From assembly GCF_014805685.1 (NCBI RefSeq), contig NC_060892.1, positions 23,252,400 to 23,316,399 of the forward strand: 64,000 nucleotides of DNA. Direction: 5' to 3'. The translations under genes were made by a program, and so were the position numbers. The notes below the pieces were generated by a model. The model saw nothing but the letters and a program-made list of their open reading frames with translations. It did not search any database and was not told the DNA's origin. The DNA is from Silurus meridionalis (Eukaryota > Chordata > Actinopteri > Siluriformes > Siluridae). Below are positions 32,755-43,981 of the stretch, in pieces (position 1 is the stretch's first letter; each line of letters opens with the position of its first letter).

Positions 32755-33137
32755 CTGTAATAATAAGAAGAAGAAGAAGAAGAAAAGAAAAAGAAAAAGA
32801 AGAATTAAAGCAACAAAACTACATACACCCATAATTAATGTAGATAATATTCAATATCAGGATTTTTTTTTTTTTTGCTGTTGCTTAAGCTGTGTAGAGA
32901 CAACGGATGCTAATAATTTCAGAATTTTAGGTATTTAATGCAGAGTATAGCAATTTATTATTATAATTTTTATACGTTCAATATGGTTTATGTAGTGAGC
33001 ACAAACAAAGGGAGTAATACAAACAGTGAAACACCTCTGAACACTTTCCGAGAACTGCTCATTCAAATTAACAAACCAAAGCTAACTATTAGATATTAGC
33101 TAGCTATTTATTAATATATTAATAAATTGATTCTTAC

Positions 33138-33281
33138 GGTTGCATGGTCACATATTCTGCCATACGGGTGACGGGTATATGTACAGGTATATTGTATATC
33201 CGCATTTAATTTATAAGTTCGATTGTTTAAATAGAACGAAATTACCAGATGTTCCTCTGCTGGTTTTTCCACATGTAATTT
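33138..33281 (-). pseudogene. Fused CCP 3/CCP 4 exon with premature stop
   Basis: The 5' part matches CCP 3 and the 3' part, after the GATATACAATATACCTGT segment, matches the end of CCP 4. One intron and parts of both exons are deleted. One extra G after the first cysteine codon shifts the frame and TAA follows about 20 codons later. Confidence 0.78.
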
Positions 33282-33376
33282 CTGCAAAATTATTAGTTTT
33301 TATTACATTGTCCTAGGATTATGGTGCCAACAATATTGTACCAGTATTTCTATTGTATTTTGTTTTACATTTTTAC

Positions 33377-33567
33377 CCTCACACAGTGGTCTGGGTGACC
33401 ATGTTCCATCATATTGGCATTCAACATTTCCTTACCATTGCATTGTTACAAAAACCCAGAATTTTGCTGAGCATATAATCTGCACATGTTCACCAACATG
33501 AAATAAAGATTTAGGTTCTTTAGGTTCTGTACTATAAACATGGGTGAACCAAGTGTACATACAATTT
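33377..33567 (-). pseudogene. CCP 2 exon, frameshifted
   Basis: 191 bases against 195 in the plus-strand copy. A 7-base deletion after the GGTTCACCCA segment shifts the frame. The acceptor reads CCAAAAG rather than CCAATAG. Confidence 0.8.
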
Positions 33568-33705
33568 CTTTTGGTGTCAAAATGAGATAAAATACAATGA
33601 AAAGGATTAAGGTTTACAGAGATCTTCGAATTACTATTACATAAAAGAATTGTAAGAAATTTAAGAAATAATAAATTTTCATAAAAAATGTATATGCAGC
33701 CTCAC

Positions 33706-33787
33706 CTTGACTTTTGACACGGGTAAAAGAAAAGACCCAAAAAGCAACAAAGACAATTTTGGAAACCTCTTGCATAGTGGATCCCAT
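33706..33787 (-). CDS. Signal-peptide exon of the minus-strand copy
   Basis: An 82-base exon starting at ATG 33787-33785 and ending at donor GTGAGG in phase 1. It is nearly the same as the plus-strand exon, with [15 protein letters not shown] as hydrophobic core. Confidence 0.82.
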
Positions 33788-34849
33788 CCTTAAGAGATTT
33801 GTAACATAGGGATTACTGTGATACTCCTTTTTTGACAGTGGATCAGTGAAGGTCCTTTGTTAATCATTTGTCAGAGCTGACGCAGCTCTTTGTACACATT
33901 AAGAGTACTGTTTAATTTTTTTTTTTTGCATATTGTTATACATAGATAAAGGAGATAATTGTATAATATTGCAGTTTTGAGAAGAGTGTTTTTATTTAAG
34001 TAATAAGAAAGCCAATATATACAGACATTGTCTTCAACAAGGGATGGTTTGTCATCTTGTAGTCAATATAGACCAGTTTACATTCTTAATTACAATAAAG
34101 AACTGTTATAGATAAAGCAAAGGATTATATTACAGCTTTTATAAATTAATAGTATATGTAATGTACTATTATATACTTTCTGAAGAGTTGTATATCATGT
34201 ATTTGTTTGTTTTTAAAAAAAATAAGGGGGGGATTGTAATTACAAGCAAATAACATTGTGAATCTAAAATTATTTTAAATATTAAAGCACAGATGTCACA
34301 AAAATTAATATGTAAGTAAAGGGTCAATATCCTTTCACTGACCCTATGGGCAGTGTATCAGCACAGTCCAGTAAATGGTCACATGATTTACAAAAAAAAA
34401 GTGGTTTTTTGTTTGTTTATTTAGGAAGAGATAAGCATAAATAGACTACAGGCATTTGTGATCTGGGACAAATGAGAAGGATAAATTAAATCCTTTACTA
34501 CTGTTTTTCTATCAATGCCTTTGAGACTAATTTATTAATCACAAACATTAACCTTTTAACTAATTAACAATTAATTAATCTTAACAAAATAGTATTAGTC
34601 TAATAATAAGGGTATTTCCTTATTATAATTATTAAGTGTAATGGCAATAGGAATGTGTCAGGGTCTGGACATATTTTGGGTTCGTTTTTGCTTTGGCCAC
34701 TAGATGCTTGGGTTGTCTATTTATTTGTTTTTTTGTTGCGGTACAGTTGTCAGTGTATTAATACTTGCATTTGAAACTGGATATGTGTGGGTTTGTTTGT
34801 TCTGTTTTAGTGAGTGTATTTCTATTTTGTTTGATTTCTTTGTCTGCTG

Positions 34850-35100
34850 TTTTCTCGAGTTTTCCCTAGCCACCTGGCTTTTCCTGTTTTCCCTAGCCTC
34901 TTGGTGTCTCCTAGCTTATCCTGTCTTCTTTAGGCTCCTGTGTTTTCTGTTCTCCTGAGTTTTCCCAAGCTTCATGGTTTCTCCTGTTCTCCCAAAGTCT
35001 TTCCTGTTCTCCTCGAGTCGCCTGTCTTCCCTAGTCTCCTGGCTTTTCTTTTCTCCCGGGGGGTTTTCCCAAGCATCCAGTCTTCTCCGGTCTTTCTTCG
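34850..35100. repeat. Pyrimidine-rich minisatellite (right arm)
   Basis: Complement of the purine-rich array at 14430-14990, about half its length. This shows copy-number drift between the arms. Confidence 0.82.
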
Positions 35101-35610
35101 TCATGTTTAGTCATATCTTAGTTGTATGTCTTTGTGTTTATTTTGTATTGATAAACCCACTGTGTGTTATTTTTATCATACTCAGCATTATTTTTGTTTC
35201 TCTTTTCTCGAGCTGGTTTTGGACATACTGTTTTCATTAAAGAATCATGCCCTTGCATTTTGCTATTAATCGCATAATTGTCATGCGTTATCTTGTATGT
35301 AGACAGATCATCTATTTATGACGTCAGTTCCTGTTTCCTGTTGTTGAATTGTTTGCCGGGAATTTTGTTTGAACCGGCATTTTACATTTTTTACAGCTCG
35401 TTTTTTCTCTCTTTCATCGCTTTAAAATATCAAAATATCATTTTGATTTCCTGCATCCTTTACTTTCCGTTGGCTCCGTCTCGTCTATTTTTGCTTTTGG
35501 AAGAGTGTTTTTTCCCTGTTTGAGGGTTTGAAAGCAGTGAGTGGAGGACATTCACCAGAACTACGAACACACACTACAGTAATCACATTAAGGTATGTAA
35601 TTTCTCTACT

Positions 35611-35733
35611 ATGGCGAACATCCAGTGTGTGAAGTGTGACATGTTTAGTCGGTCTTTCTTCGTTGTTAGCGATAATTTTATCTGTGAAAAGTGTAAGCTA
35701 GTTTGCTCTTTGACGAAAAAGATCTTAGCATTA
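35611..35733 (+). mobile_element. Retroelement ORF1-like start with paired CxxC motifs
   Basis: The 40-codon frame has two CxxC pairs, IQCVKCDMFSRS and FICEKCKLV, a zinc-ribbon-like start I associate with the first ORF of fish non-LTR elements, usually followed by a coiled coil. The frame ends early and nothing clearly related follows, so it is a fragment. The upstream 300 bases may be its 5' untranslated region. Confidence 0.45.
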
Positions 35734-38100
35734 TAAAATTGACAGTGCTGCTTTTTATTGTAATTAGCCACCATATTAATTAGCTGGGGTATGCACATGA
35801 ATATTTTTGAATTGCTCTCAGTTGGATTATCAATGGAGTATTAAGATGTATGTAAAATGTTGCCACTGATGTCGGGTCAAAAAAAAAAGGCCTGACCAGT
35901 AGACTTCCTGCCAAAGATAACTTTGTGAAATCCACTTTAAATTCACCAAGTACACCAAATTCTGCAAATAAACAGGGTGGCATTGTGATGCTGAAAATGG
36001 AAATTTCCTCCCGAAACTGTTGCAAGAATTCAGAAGGAGAAAAGGATTACTCATTATGTCACTGTATTACAAATTAAAGACATTTCCACACTTATGAGAG
36101 TTAAGCCTGTCCGATGGCATAAGGGTTGAGGTGCATTTGCAAATATTTTTTGACGTTTTGGAATAGAAGATAACATTTGGATTTAGCTAAATTTGTGCTA
36201 ATAATATGTAAACAGAGCTTCATTTAGGTAAAGTCATAATAATCCACTCATAATAATCCACTCATAATAATCAAATCGAACATGCGGATCATGAATACGG
36301 ATGATCCGCTGTGGCGACCCCTAATGGGAGAAGCCGAAAGAAAGTTTTATTTATGTTTTTGATTAATAATTCACAGCCCTGGTTGTAAAAATTCAATTAA
36401 AATCAATTCAGTTTTATTTGTATAATACTTTTGAAAATGGACATTGTCCCAAAGCAGCTTCACAGAGCTAAAAAAGGTTATGAAGTTGGAATGCAAGGTG
36501 TATGGTGGAAAAGGAAAAAATTGTAATTCATGTAAAAAATCAAAAATAAAACTTAAGCCATTATTTTGTCAATTGAATTTTAATACCCCAAACCAGGTGT
36601 AATATTCAAACAAGGCAATTCCGATGTGAAAAAGTTATAGCTCATTTTCTAGATATGAAACCTGCATATTATGTATTAACTGTGTTTATAATAGGTTCAT
36701 TTGTCCCCAGGGAATAGTTGTTGATTGAGAGCTGTCTTATCCTCAGGAATCTGAAAATAAATTGAACAGGGTGAATGCTTAGTATTGCCAAATCAACAAA
36801 AAAACCCCACATTGTCTATTTAAACCCTAATCTATATTAATATATAAAAAAGAGCAAGATATGGATTTTATGTTGATATCTTATGTAATTAGACTGCTGA
36901 CAGTGTAATTAAATGTAGGTTTTCATTCTTATTGCTTTAGTAGACACTTCCGAGCTATCTCCCAAAATCTTTTTACCACCAACCAGAGTGTAAGATTGTT
37001 ATACAGTTTGTGATAGTAATGCATGTCCCACCCTCCATTTATTATTGTAGTGAGCTATCCCATGTTGTTACATTGTAAAATAATTTGTATGGTAATTATA
37101 AGTTACTAAATGGAAAGGGAGATTTTCCAAGTTGTCCAAGTGGAGCCGATCAGGTTCTAAATAGCAGGAAATATTACAAGACCAAAAAAATTGCCTGAAT
37201 TCTAAAACACATTGGGATCACTAGACCCTGTTTTTGTTTCCGGATGCTTTGCCAGGTCTTTACTGCAGCTGTCTTAGTTTTTGTTTGTATATTTTGCTTT
37301 TAGTTTTGCCTTCCAAAATTAAAATGGATGCTAAAATGGTTAATATAACCCTATACACTTTAGAATATAGCCTTACACAGAATACATCTTATTGCTTTTG
37401 TCAGCAGGCACATTATCATTAAATACAAAGGCATCAGTTGCACTGCCATCAATACATACCCATTCCATTTAATGAATAATTTTGTTTCTGAATTTAAGCG
37501 GTTCATTTCTTTCTCCATCCTTTTATCCAGAAAAATAATTCTTCTTTCATCAATCACTATTGTTTTCTGTGATCTTCAGGCCTTTTTGTATTTTTCACCA
37601 GTGCATTATTTTTAAACCCATGTGAAATAGTATATTTGGCCATACCTAATTTTTTTTTTTTTTAATCTTTGTAGTATTTGTATTATTTTTCTGACTAAAG
37701 ATGACCTACTAGTAACAGTTCTTAAGACAATTTCACCTAGGCTTTTATCTACTTATAATACATGCAAGTGAGACAATGAGGTAATAGTACATATTTGGAA
37801 ATGAGAGGAAAGGAGCACACACCTGATGATGGTTTTTGACTAAGTTTTTTCTGTTATCTGCTCTGTTCTTTTAGTGAGCAAGAGAGAGCCGTAACGTGCT
37901 ATTAAAGTGCTTGAAATATTAATAGTGAGTATAGAATAGTTATAAAGTCATATACTGTACATCTGTCTAACAAAAGCTAAGCAGGTTTAGACCTGTTAAA
38001 TAAGTGCTGACTAAACATTAAAGATAATTGTATTTTTGGCAAAAAAAGAGAAATATAGGTTCTGAGTCAAATTGATGGTGTGGCTCCAATGCTAAAGACC
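35734..38100. other. AT-rich non-coding stretch with LINE tails
   Basis: No gene is seen. A LINE 3' end (GGCGACCCCTAATGGGAG then AGCCGAAAG, about 36312-36345) matches the end of the intron 6 element at 59973-60010. An L2-like tail on the minus strand lies near 36395-36470. From about 37775 the sequence is related to 40067 onward. Confidence 0.5.
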
Positions 38101-38167
38101 AGGACAGATTTTTGTTTGTTCACTTCTTTTTCTCTTATAAAATGATGAATGACGGTCTGCTACTTAC

Positions 38168-38359
38168 CTTATATGCATTGTGGGTAAGTCCATGTTCCTG
38201 CAGAACATTTGGCAAAGGATTGCCCTTGAAAGCGATAGCCTTCATTACACCTATATTCTGCTGTGCCACCTTCCGGATAGTATGCCTTCCGATTTGCTCT
38301 GCTCCAAGTTGCATTATTTATTTCATTCTCAGGCGCTGGGCATCTTGGGAGGTCAGTCA
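38168..38359 (-). pseudogene. CCP exon with nonsense codon at its 3' end
   Basis: A 192-base phase-1 exon with four cysteines (PRCPAPENEINNA, EYRCNEGYRF, AKCSAGTW, PQC). The acceptor is GTTATAG and the donor GTAAGT. The last full codon before the donor is TAA; the tandem copy at 40400 has GAA there. If spliced on, translation would end here. It is most like the plus-strand exon at 6482. It lies upstream of the minus-strand signal exon at 33787, so it should belong to another gene. Confidence 0.72.
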
Positions 38360-38409
38360 CTATAACCAACATTAAATCATCAACAAAGTTATAATCCAGT
38401 CAGAATTTT

Positions 38410-38490
38410 TATGACAATAATAATAATAATAATAACACTAAAACTAATGATACTACTACTACTACTACTACTACTAATAATAATAATTAA
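38410..38490. repeat. (TAA)n and (CTA)n microsatellites
   Basis: Runs of AATAAT and ACTACT within the presumed intron upstream of the minus-strand CCP exon. Confidence 0.9.
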
Positions 38491-39075
38491 CATGTAATAA
38501 AAAACTAGAATGACACTATAATAAATGTTTTTTAAATATACCATTAGAGAAATTTGCAATTTTATCTAAATTAACTGATAATAATAGTGGAACTTTATAG
38601 ATACTTTGTGATATTGAAATAAAATACATTTTGGCTCAGTTGGACTATTTGTTGATGTTATGAGGTGGTTTCAAAAAGCTTCCAGACTAATGGTGATTTT
38701 CTTACCAAGTGCGTTACCATGTGTGTGATTTCATCATGGACAGCAAGTTAGAACAATAAGCACACGTTAAATTCTGTGTGAAACTGTGAAAATCTGCCAC
38801 AGAGACATTTGACATGACATACATTTGACATATGGCAATGCAGAAATGAGTCGTTCAAGGGGCTTCGGTTTCCGTACATTCTTCTATCCTAACCTACTAC
38901 AATCCCACCATGCCTCTTTGGAAGTTTAATAAAAGGATACATCTTGATAAACTAAAATATCCACAAATTTTTTCCTTGTCTAGTCAGACCCAGACTTATG
39001 ACCACTCGACTTACGACATTTTGGAGATCTGACAGTCACCTCTGACGGAATTTTTTTTAATATATATATTTGTAT

Positions 39076-39197
<122 letters not shown>

Positions 39198-39724
39198 TTT
39201 ATTTACTTTATTTGTACTATGTAAAACAATATATAGAGTAAATCATAGAGTAGTCGACTCTTCTTGACTTACGATCATCTGATGGACCATTTTTTCGGTC
39301 CATATCTACATTTTAAGTTGGGGTTTACCTGTACTCAGAATTTAAGACATGCAAGATGGCCTGCTTGCTAGTGCCCTTAGAGTAAATTCTGCACGTTCAA
39401 TTAAAAGCTTTCAATTAAAATGTTTGTCTTATTTGCTCTGATACACAGCTAGAATAATAAAAAAGCTGTCAATGTGCCAATATTTATGGACTGGTGTATA
39501 GATGCATTTTGACATTAACCTTAAACATTTCAGTCTCTTTTTTCTGGTCTAAAAATTTTTTAATGAGTGTAGAACAAAATTAAATCTAAATCAGACTTGG
39601 ATTGTATAATGTATGTTGAGTGATCATTAAAAAATTTTTTCAAGCAATGAAAGAATTTAAGTGCTGAGATGGTGTGATTACTGATAAAACTATTTCTAAC
39701 TTTTGTTGTTGTTGTTTTGTAAAT

Positions 39725-39808
39725 GGTGAATGATGGTTTGCTACTAACATGGAACACATTGTGGGTAATGCCAAAGGCCTGCAGAACATGTGGCATAGGG
39801 CACTTTCT
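39725..39808 (-). pseudogene. Relic of a CCP exon 3' end
   Basis: Resembles the donor side of the exons at 38168 and 40400 (words ATTGTGGGTAA and CCTGCAGAACAT) but with a lost donor and no recognisable 5' half. Confidence 0.5.
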
Positions 39809-39857
39809 TTTAAAAATGTAAAAAGAAATAAATTGTCTGCGTTTTAGCAGTATCTTC

Positions 39858-40045
39858 CCCGTCGTTCCCATAAGGGGCCGCTCGGTACCGTGAAGCCGAA
39901 AAACAGAGCGTTGCCAACTGGACCCCTCCAGAGGCGCCCAAGGGCTCCTGGTGACACTCTAGGCCCAAGCCCAAGGAGCCGGCTGACCTGAGGGTCGTCC
40001 TCTCTAGCGAGCGGATGACCCTCAGGAAAAATCCCACATTGTCCA
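39858..40045. mobile_element. DIRS internal fragment
   Basis: GC-rich block with ACACTCTAGGCCCAAG and GACCTGAGGGTCGTCCTC, which match the gag-like region of the full DIRS copy near 3130-3195. Confidence 0.65.
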
Positions 40046-40399
40046 TTTAAAAAAAAAAAGCCACATGAGGTAATAGTACATATTTGGAAATGAGAGGGAA
40101 GGAGCACACACCTTATGATGTTTTTTGACTAATAAATGTTTTCTGTTTTAGTAAACAAGACAGAGCCATAAAGTGCCATTAAGTGCTCATATTCTGTACA
40201 TCTGTCTAACAAAAGCTAACTAAACCTGTTAAATAAGTGCTGACTAAACAATAAAGATAATTGAATTTTAGGCAAAAAGGAGAAATATAGGTTCTAAGTC
40301 AAATTGATGGTGTTGCTCCAATGCTAAAGCCCAGGACAGATTTTTGTTTGTTCACTATTTTTTCTCTTATAAAATGATAAATGACGGTCTGCTACTTAC

Positions 40400-40546
40400 C
40401 TTCTATGCATTGTGGGTAAGTCCATTTTCCTGCAGAACATTTGGCAAAGGATTGCCCTTGAAAACGATAGCCTTCAATACACCTATATTCTGCTGTGCCA
40501 CCTTCCGGATAGTATGCCTTCCGATTTGCTCTGCTCCAAGTTGCAT
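40400..40546 (-). CDS. CCP exon, truncated by assembly gap
   Basis: The 3' 147 bases of a CCP exon with intact donor GTAAGT and sense codon GAA before it. The middle and late cysteines are visible (YRC, AKCSAGKW, PQC). The 5' end and acceptor fall in the N run. This copy seems less damaged than its tandem partner at 38168. Confidence 0.65.
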
Positions 40547-40646
40547 NNNNNNNNNNNNNNNNNNNNNNNNNNNNNNNNNNNNNNNNNNNNNNNNNNNNNN
40601 NNNNNNNNNNNNNNNNNNNNNNNNNNNNNNNNNNNNNNNNNNNNNN
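40547..40646. other. Assembly gap, 100 N
   Basis: Exactly 100 N between a CCP exon and the tRNA array. The array probably starts in or beyond the gap, so its left edge is unknown. Confidence 0.99.
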
Positions 40647-41194
40647 TGTACATTAAAGTCACTCTACTTAAAGTGTTGTGGGCAAAACTTTTATGTGAAA
40701 GCTGTAAAGTTGTTTCTCAAGCTATTGTAGGAAGATACTGGTTTTAAAATCTGGTTTGTATCCGTTTTTCTAAGTAAGTTTTTTAAATTGCTCAGTAGGG
40801 TAGCAACTGCAGATCTAAAGGTCACTGTTCCACACAATTAAAACTATTTACACCTTGTCAAGAACTACACAGTTGGAGAGCGTTAGACTAGACTGGTAAA
40901 GGTGGTAGCTTCTTGCTTGACGTAAGCTGTTGTAGCCCAAAACTGATGTCAATATGTACACAGCAAGAATTTCTGCCTTTTGCTTCCTGAATAATGATGT
41001 TGTGTTGATTGGCCCAAATTGGGTCAAATTCTTAAGTGCATTACCCTTTGAATGGATTGAATTTCATTGAAAACTGCTAAGTATCAATCCAAGCTTCTGT
41101 GTTATTAGCGGATAAAAACAGAACAGTGTTTACTGCAAACAATTCAGATTGGCCGATCTTTTGGCTCGAATGGTATGTGCGTAGAGGAGCATGT

Positions 41195-41267
41195 GCCGAA
41201 ATAGCTCAGTTGGGAGCGCGTTAGACTGAAGATCTAAAGGTCCCTGGTTCGATCCCGGGTTTCGGCA
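41195..41267 (+). tRNA. tRNA-Phe(GAA), D-stem mismatch
   Basis: 73 bases with anticodon GAA, intact acceptor, anticodon and T stems. One A-to-C change (GAGC to GCGC) breaks a D-stem pair. A TTTT terminator follows at about +15. Confidence 0.85.
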
Positions 41268-41421
41268 GCGGATCCCCCGATTTTGTTACGGCATCTTAGT
41301 CTGTGATCCCTGGGAAACTTGCTGCTCGCCAGACGACCCTTTTGGAATTTGCTTAAAGGAGGCACATATAGCTGAAAATGGTAGTTATCAGCAGATTAAA
41401 AGAAGTGTGACTGTTGGTGTT

Positions 41422-41493
41422 GGTTTCATGGTGTAATGGTTAGCACTCTGGACTCTGAATCCAGCGTTCCGAGTTTAAATCTCGGTGGAACCT
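41422..41493 (+). tRNA. tRNA-Gln(CTG), variant T loop
   Basis: 72 bases, anticodon CTG. The acceptor stem starts GGTTTCA (one G-U pair). The T loop reads TTTAAAT instead of TTCAAAT, and GATCC is GTTCC, so function is doubtful. Confidence 0.7.
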
Positions 41494-41601
41494 GGTACAA
41501 TTTTGATCCCGGGAACGTCGGCCTTGTCGTTCACTGCAATTGCTTGGCAGCTGACCCATGTAACTGTGCAGTTGCTAACTAGAAAAGCTTTCTTTAGCAT
41601 T

Positions 41602-41673
41602 GGTTCCATGGTCTAATGGTTAGCACTCTGGACTTTGAATCCAGTGATCTGAGTTCAAATCTCGGTTCAACCT
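41602..41673 (+). pseudogene. tRNA-Gln(TTG), acceptor damaged
   Basis: 72 bases, anticodon TTG. The 3' acceptor strand reads TTCAACC instead of TGGAACC, which breaks three pairs. There are also GTCTAATGG and GATCTGAG changes. Confidence 0.7.
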
Positions 41674-41767
41674 TCGGCTGGCCTTCTATTGTAAGCTTAG
41701 ATAATTGCTTTTGAAGATGAATACAAATCTCTTCTGATACTTTAAAAGAAGTGTAACTGTTGGTGTT

Positions 41768-41789
41768 GGTTCCATGGTGTAATGGTTAG
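41768..41789 (+). pseudogene. tRNA-Gln 5' fragment
   Basis: Only the first 22 bases remain; the following AAGATTAAAAGAAGTG is a duplicated flank, a mark of unequal recombination. Confidence 0.85.
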
Positions 41790-41819
41790 AAGATTAAAAG
41801 AAGTGTAACTGTTGGTGTT

Positions 41820-41891
41820 GGTTCCATGGTGTAATGGTTAGCACTCTGGACTCTGAATCCAGCGATCCGAGTTCAAATCTCGGTGGAACCT
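41820..41891 (+). tRNA. tRNA-Gln(CTG)
   Basis: 72 bases, anticodon CTG, all stems paired, followed by TTTT after nine bases. Looks fully functional. Confidence 0.95.
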
Positions 41892-41998
41892 GGTTCAATT
41901 TTGATCCCGGAACGCCGGCCTTGTCGTTCACTGCAATTGCTTGGCAGCTGACCCATGTAACTGTGCAGTTGCTAACTAGAAAAGCTTTCCTTAGCATT

Positions 41999-42021
41999 GG
42001 TTCCATGGTGTAATGGAACCT
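41999..42021 (+). pseudogene. tRNA-Gln with 49-base internal deletion
   Basis: The 5' end runs to TAATGG and joins directly to the 3' end AACCT. The same junction occurs at 47237-47259, so the two copies share one deletion event. Confidence 0.9.
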
Positions 42022-42652
42022 ACTCAACCTTCGGCTGGCCTTTTATTGTAAGCTTAGATAATTGCTTTTGAAGATGAATACAAATCTCTTCTGATACTTT
42101 AAGTCTGTACATTAAAGTCACTCTACTTAAAGTGTTGTAGGCAAAACTTTTTTGTGAAAGCTGTAAAGTTGTTTCTCAAGCTATTGTAGGAAGATACTGG
42201 TTTTAAAATCTGGTTTGTATCCGTTTTTCTAAGTAAGTTTTTAAAATTGCTCAGTAGGGTAGCAACTGCAGATCTAAAGGTCACTGTTCCACACAATTAA
42301 AACTATTTACACCTTGTCAAGAACTACACAGTTGGAGAGCGTTAGACTAGACTGGTAAAGGTGGTAGCTTCTTGCTTGACGTAAGCTGTTGTAGCCCAAA
42401 ACTGATGTCAATATGTACACAGCAAGAGTTTCTGCCTTTTGCTTCCTGAATAATGATGTTGTGTTGATTGGCCCAAATTGGGTCAAATTCTAAGTGCATT
42501 ACCCTTTGAATGGATTGAATTTCATTGAAAACTGCTAAGTATCAATCCAAGCTTCTGTGTTATTAGCGGATAAAAACAGAACAGTGTTTACTGCAAACAA
42601 TTCAGATTGGCCGATCTTTTGGCTCGAATGGTATGTGCGTCGAGGAGCATGT

Positions 42653-42723
42653 GCCGAAATAGCTCAGTTGGGAGAGCGTTAGACTGAAGATCTAAAGGTC
42701 CCTGGTTCGATCCCGGTTTCGCA
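42653..42723 (+). pseudogene. tRNA-Phe(GAA) with two single-base losses
   Basis: 71 bases. One G is lost from the T stem and one G from the 3' acceptor strand; the 5' half is normal. Confidence 0.85.
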
Positions 42724-42877
42724 GCGGATCCCCCGATTTTGTTACGGCATCTTAGTCTGTGATCCCTGGGAAACTTGCTGCTCGCCAGACGACCCTTTTG
42801 GAATTTGCTTAAAGGAGGCACATATAGCTGAAAATGGTAGTTATCAGCAGATTAAAAGAAGTGTGACTGTTGGTGTT

Positions 42878-42942
42878 GGTTTCATGGTGTAATGGTTAGC
42901 ACTCTGAATCCAGCGATCCGAGTTCAAATCTCGGTGGAACCT
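42878..42942 (+). pseudogene. tRNA-Gln with 7-base anticodon-arm deletion
   Basis: 65 bases. GGACTCT is missing, which removes the 5' side of the anticodon stem. The same deletion is at 48117-48181. Confidence 0.9.
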
Positions 42943-43049
42943 GGTACAATTTTGATCCCGGAACGCCGGCCTTGTCGCTCACTGCAATTGCTTTGCAGCT
43001 GACCCATGTAACTGTGCAGTTGCTAACTAGAAAAGCTTTCTTTAGCATT

Positions 43050-43121
43050 GGTTCCATGGTCTAATGGTTAGCACTCTGGACTTTGAATCCAGTGATCCGA
43101 GTTCAAATCTCGCTGGAACCT
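43050..43121 (+). tRNA. tRNA-Gln(TTG), T-stem mismatch
   Basis: 72 bases, anticodon TTG. CTCGG is CTCGC in the T stem and GTGTAATGG is GTCTAATGG. Possibly weak. Confidence 0.72.
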
Positions 43122-43502
43122 ACTCAACCTTCGATTGTTCCACACAATTAAAACTATTTACACCTTGTCAAGAACTACACAGTTGGAGAGCGTTAGACTA
43201 GACTGGTAAAGGTGGTAGCTTCTTGCTTGACGTAGCTGTTGTAGCCCAAAACTGATGTCAATATGTACACAGCAAGAGTTTCTGCCTTTTGCTTCCTGAA
43301 TAATGATGTTGTGTTGATTGGCCCAAATTGGGTCAAATTCTAAGTGCATTACCCTTTGAATGGATTGAATTTCATTGAAAACTGCTAAGTATCAATCCAA
43401 GCTTCTGTGTTATTAGCGGATAAAAACAGAACAGTGTTTACTGCAAACAATTCAGATTGGCCGATCTTTTGGCTCGAATGGTATGTGCGAAGAGGAGCAT
43501 GT

Positions 43503-43575
43503 GCCGAAATAGCTCAGTTGGGAGAGCGTTAGACTGAAGATCTAAAGGTCCCTGGTTCGATCCCGGGTTTCGGCA
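43503..43575 (+). tRNA. tRNA-Phe(GAA)
   Basis: 73 bases, all arms paired, A and B boxes standard, TTTTT after 12 bases. Confidence 0.96.
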
Positions 43576-43729
43576 GCGGATCCCCCGTTTTTGTTACGGC
43601 ATCTTAGTCTGTGATCCCTGGGAAACTTGCTGCTCGCCAGACGACCCTTTTGGAATTTGCTTAAAGGAGGCACATATGGCTGAAAAAGGTAGTTATCAGC
43701 TGATTAAAAGAAGTGCAACTGTTGGTGTT

Positions 43730-43801
43730 GGTTCCATGGTGTAATGGTTAGCACTCTGGACTCTGAATCCAGCGATCCGAGTTCAAATCTCGGTGGAACC
43801 T
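43730..43801 (+). tRNA. tRNA-Gln(CTG)
   Basis: 72 bases, all stems paired, TTTT terminator close behind. Confidence 0.96.
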
Positions 43802-43909
43802 GGTTCAATTTTGATCCCGGGAACGTCGGCCTTGTCGTTCACTGCAATTGCTTGGCAGCTGACCCATGTAACTGTGCAGTTGCTAACTAGAAAAGCTTTC
43901 TTTAGCATT

Positions 43910-43981
43910 GGTTCCATGGTGTAATGGTTAGCACTCTGGACTTTGAATCCAGTGATCCGAGTTCAAATCTCGGTGGATCCT
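43910..43981 (+). tRNA. tRNA-Gln(TTG), one acceptor mismatch
   Basis: 72 bases, anticodon TTG. GGAACC is GGATCC, giving a single T-T mismatch in the acceptor stem. Shared with the copy at 45019. Confidence 0.82.

Larger units (their letters stand above)
29524..33787 (-). pseudogene. Factor H-like gene copy, degraded (right arm)
   Basis: Exons on the minus strand: signal 33787-33706; CCP 2 33567-33377 (191 bases, frameshifted by a 7-base loss and other changes); a fused CCP 3/4 exon 33281-33138 (one-base insertion after the first cysteine codon, leading to an in-frame TAA); CCP 5 32754-32587; CCP 6 32499-32344; second CCP 5 31297-31130; second CCP 6 31047-30892; CCP 7 30613-30443; terminal exon from 29632 with AATAAA (minus) at 29529-29524. 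CCP 1 is absent. The 5' half is disabled while CCP 5-7 are open with good splice sites. Between the first CCP 6 and second CCP 5 lie pieces that elsewhere follow the gene's end, so the locus may be two partial copies in tandem. A functional product seems unlikely unless CCP 2 and CCP 3/4 are skipped, which phase-1 exons would permit. Confidence 0.75.
29350..35210 (-). repeat. Right arm of large inverted duplication
   Basis: This arm holds the minus-strand copy of the factor H-like gene and its upstream sequence in mirror order to the left arm. It is shorter, lacks CCP 1 and the L2 LINE, and is internally rearranged between 31330 and 32280. There, 3'-flank and post-CCP 7 intron sequence is followed by a second CCP 5-6-7 block. 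Confidence 0.85.

Noticed and set aside
37234..37557. Small open frames on both strands near 37234-37557
   Set aside because: AT-rich, with no motif, splice context or repeat support.
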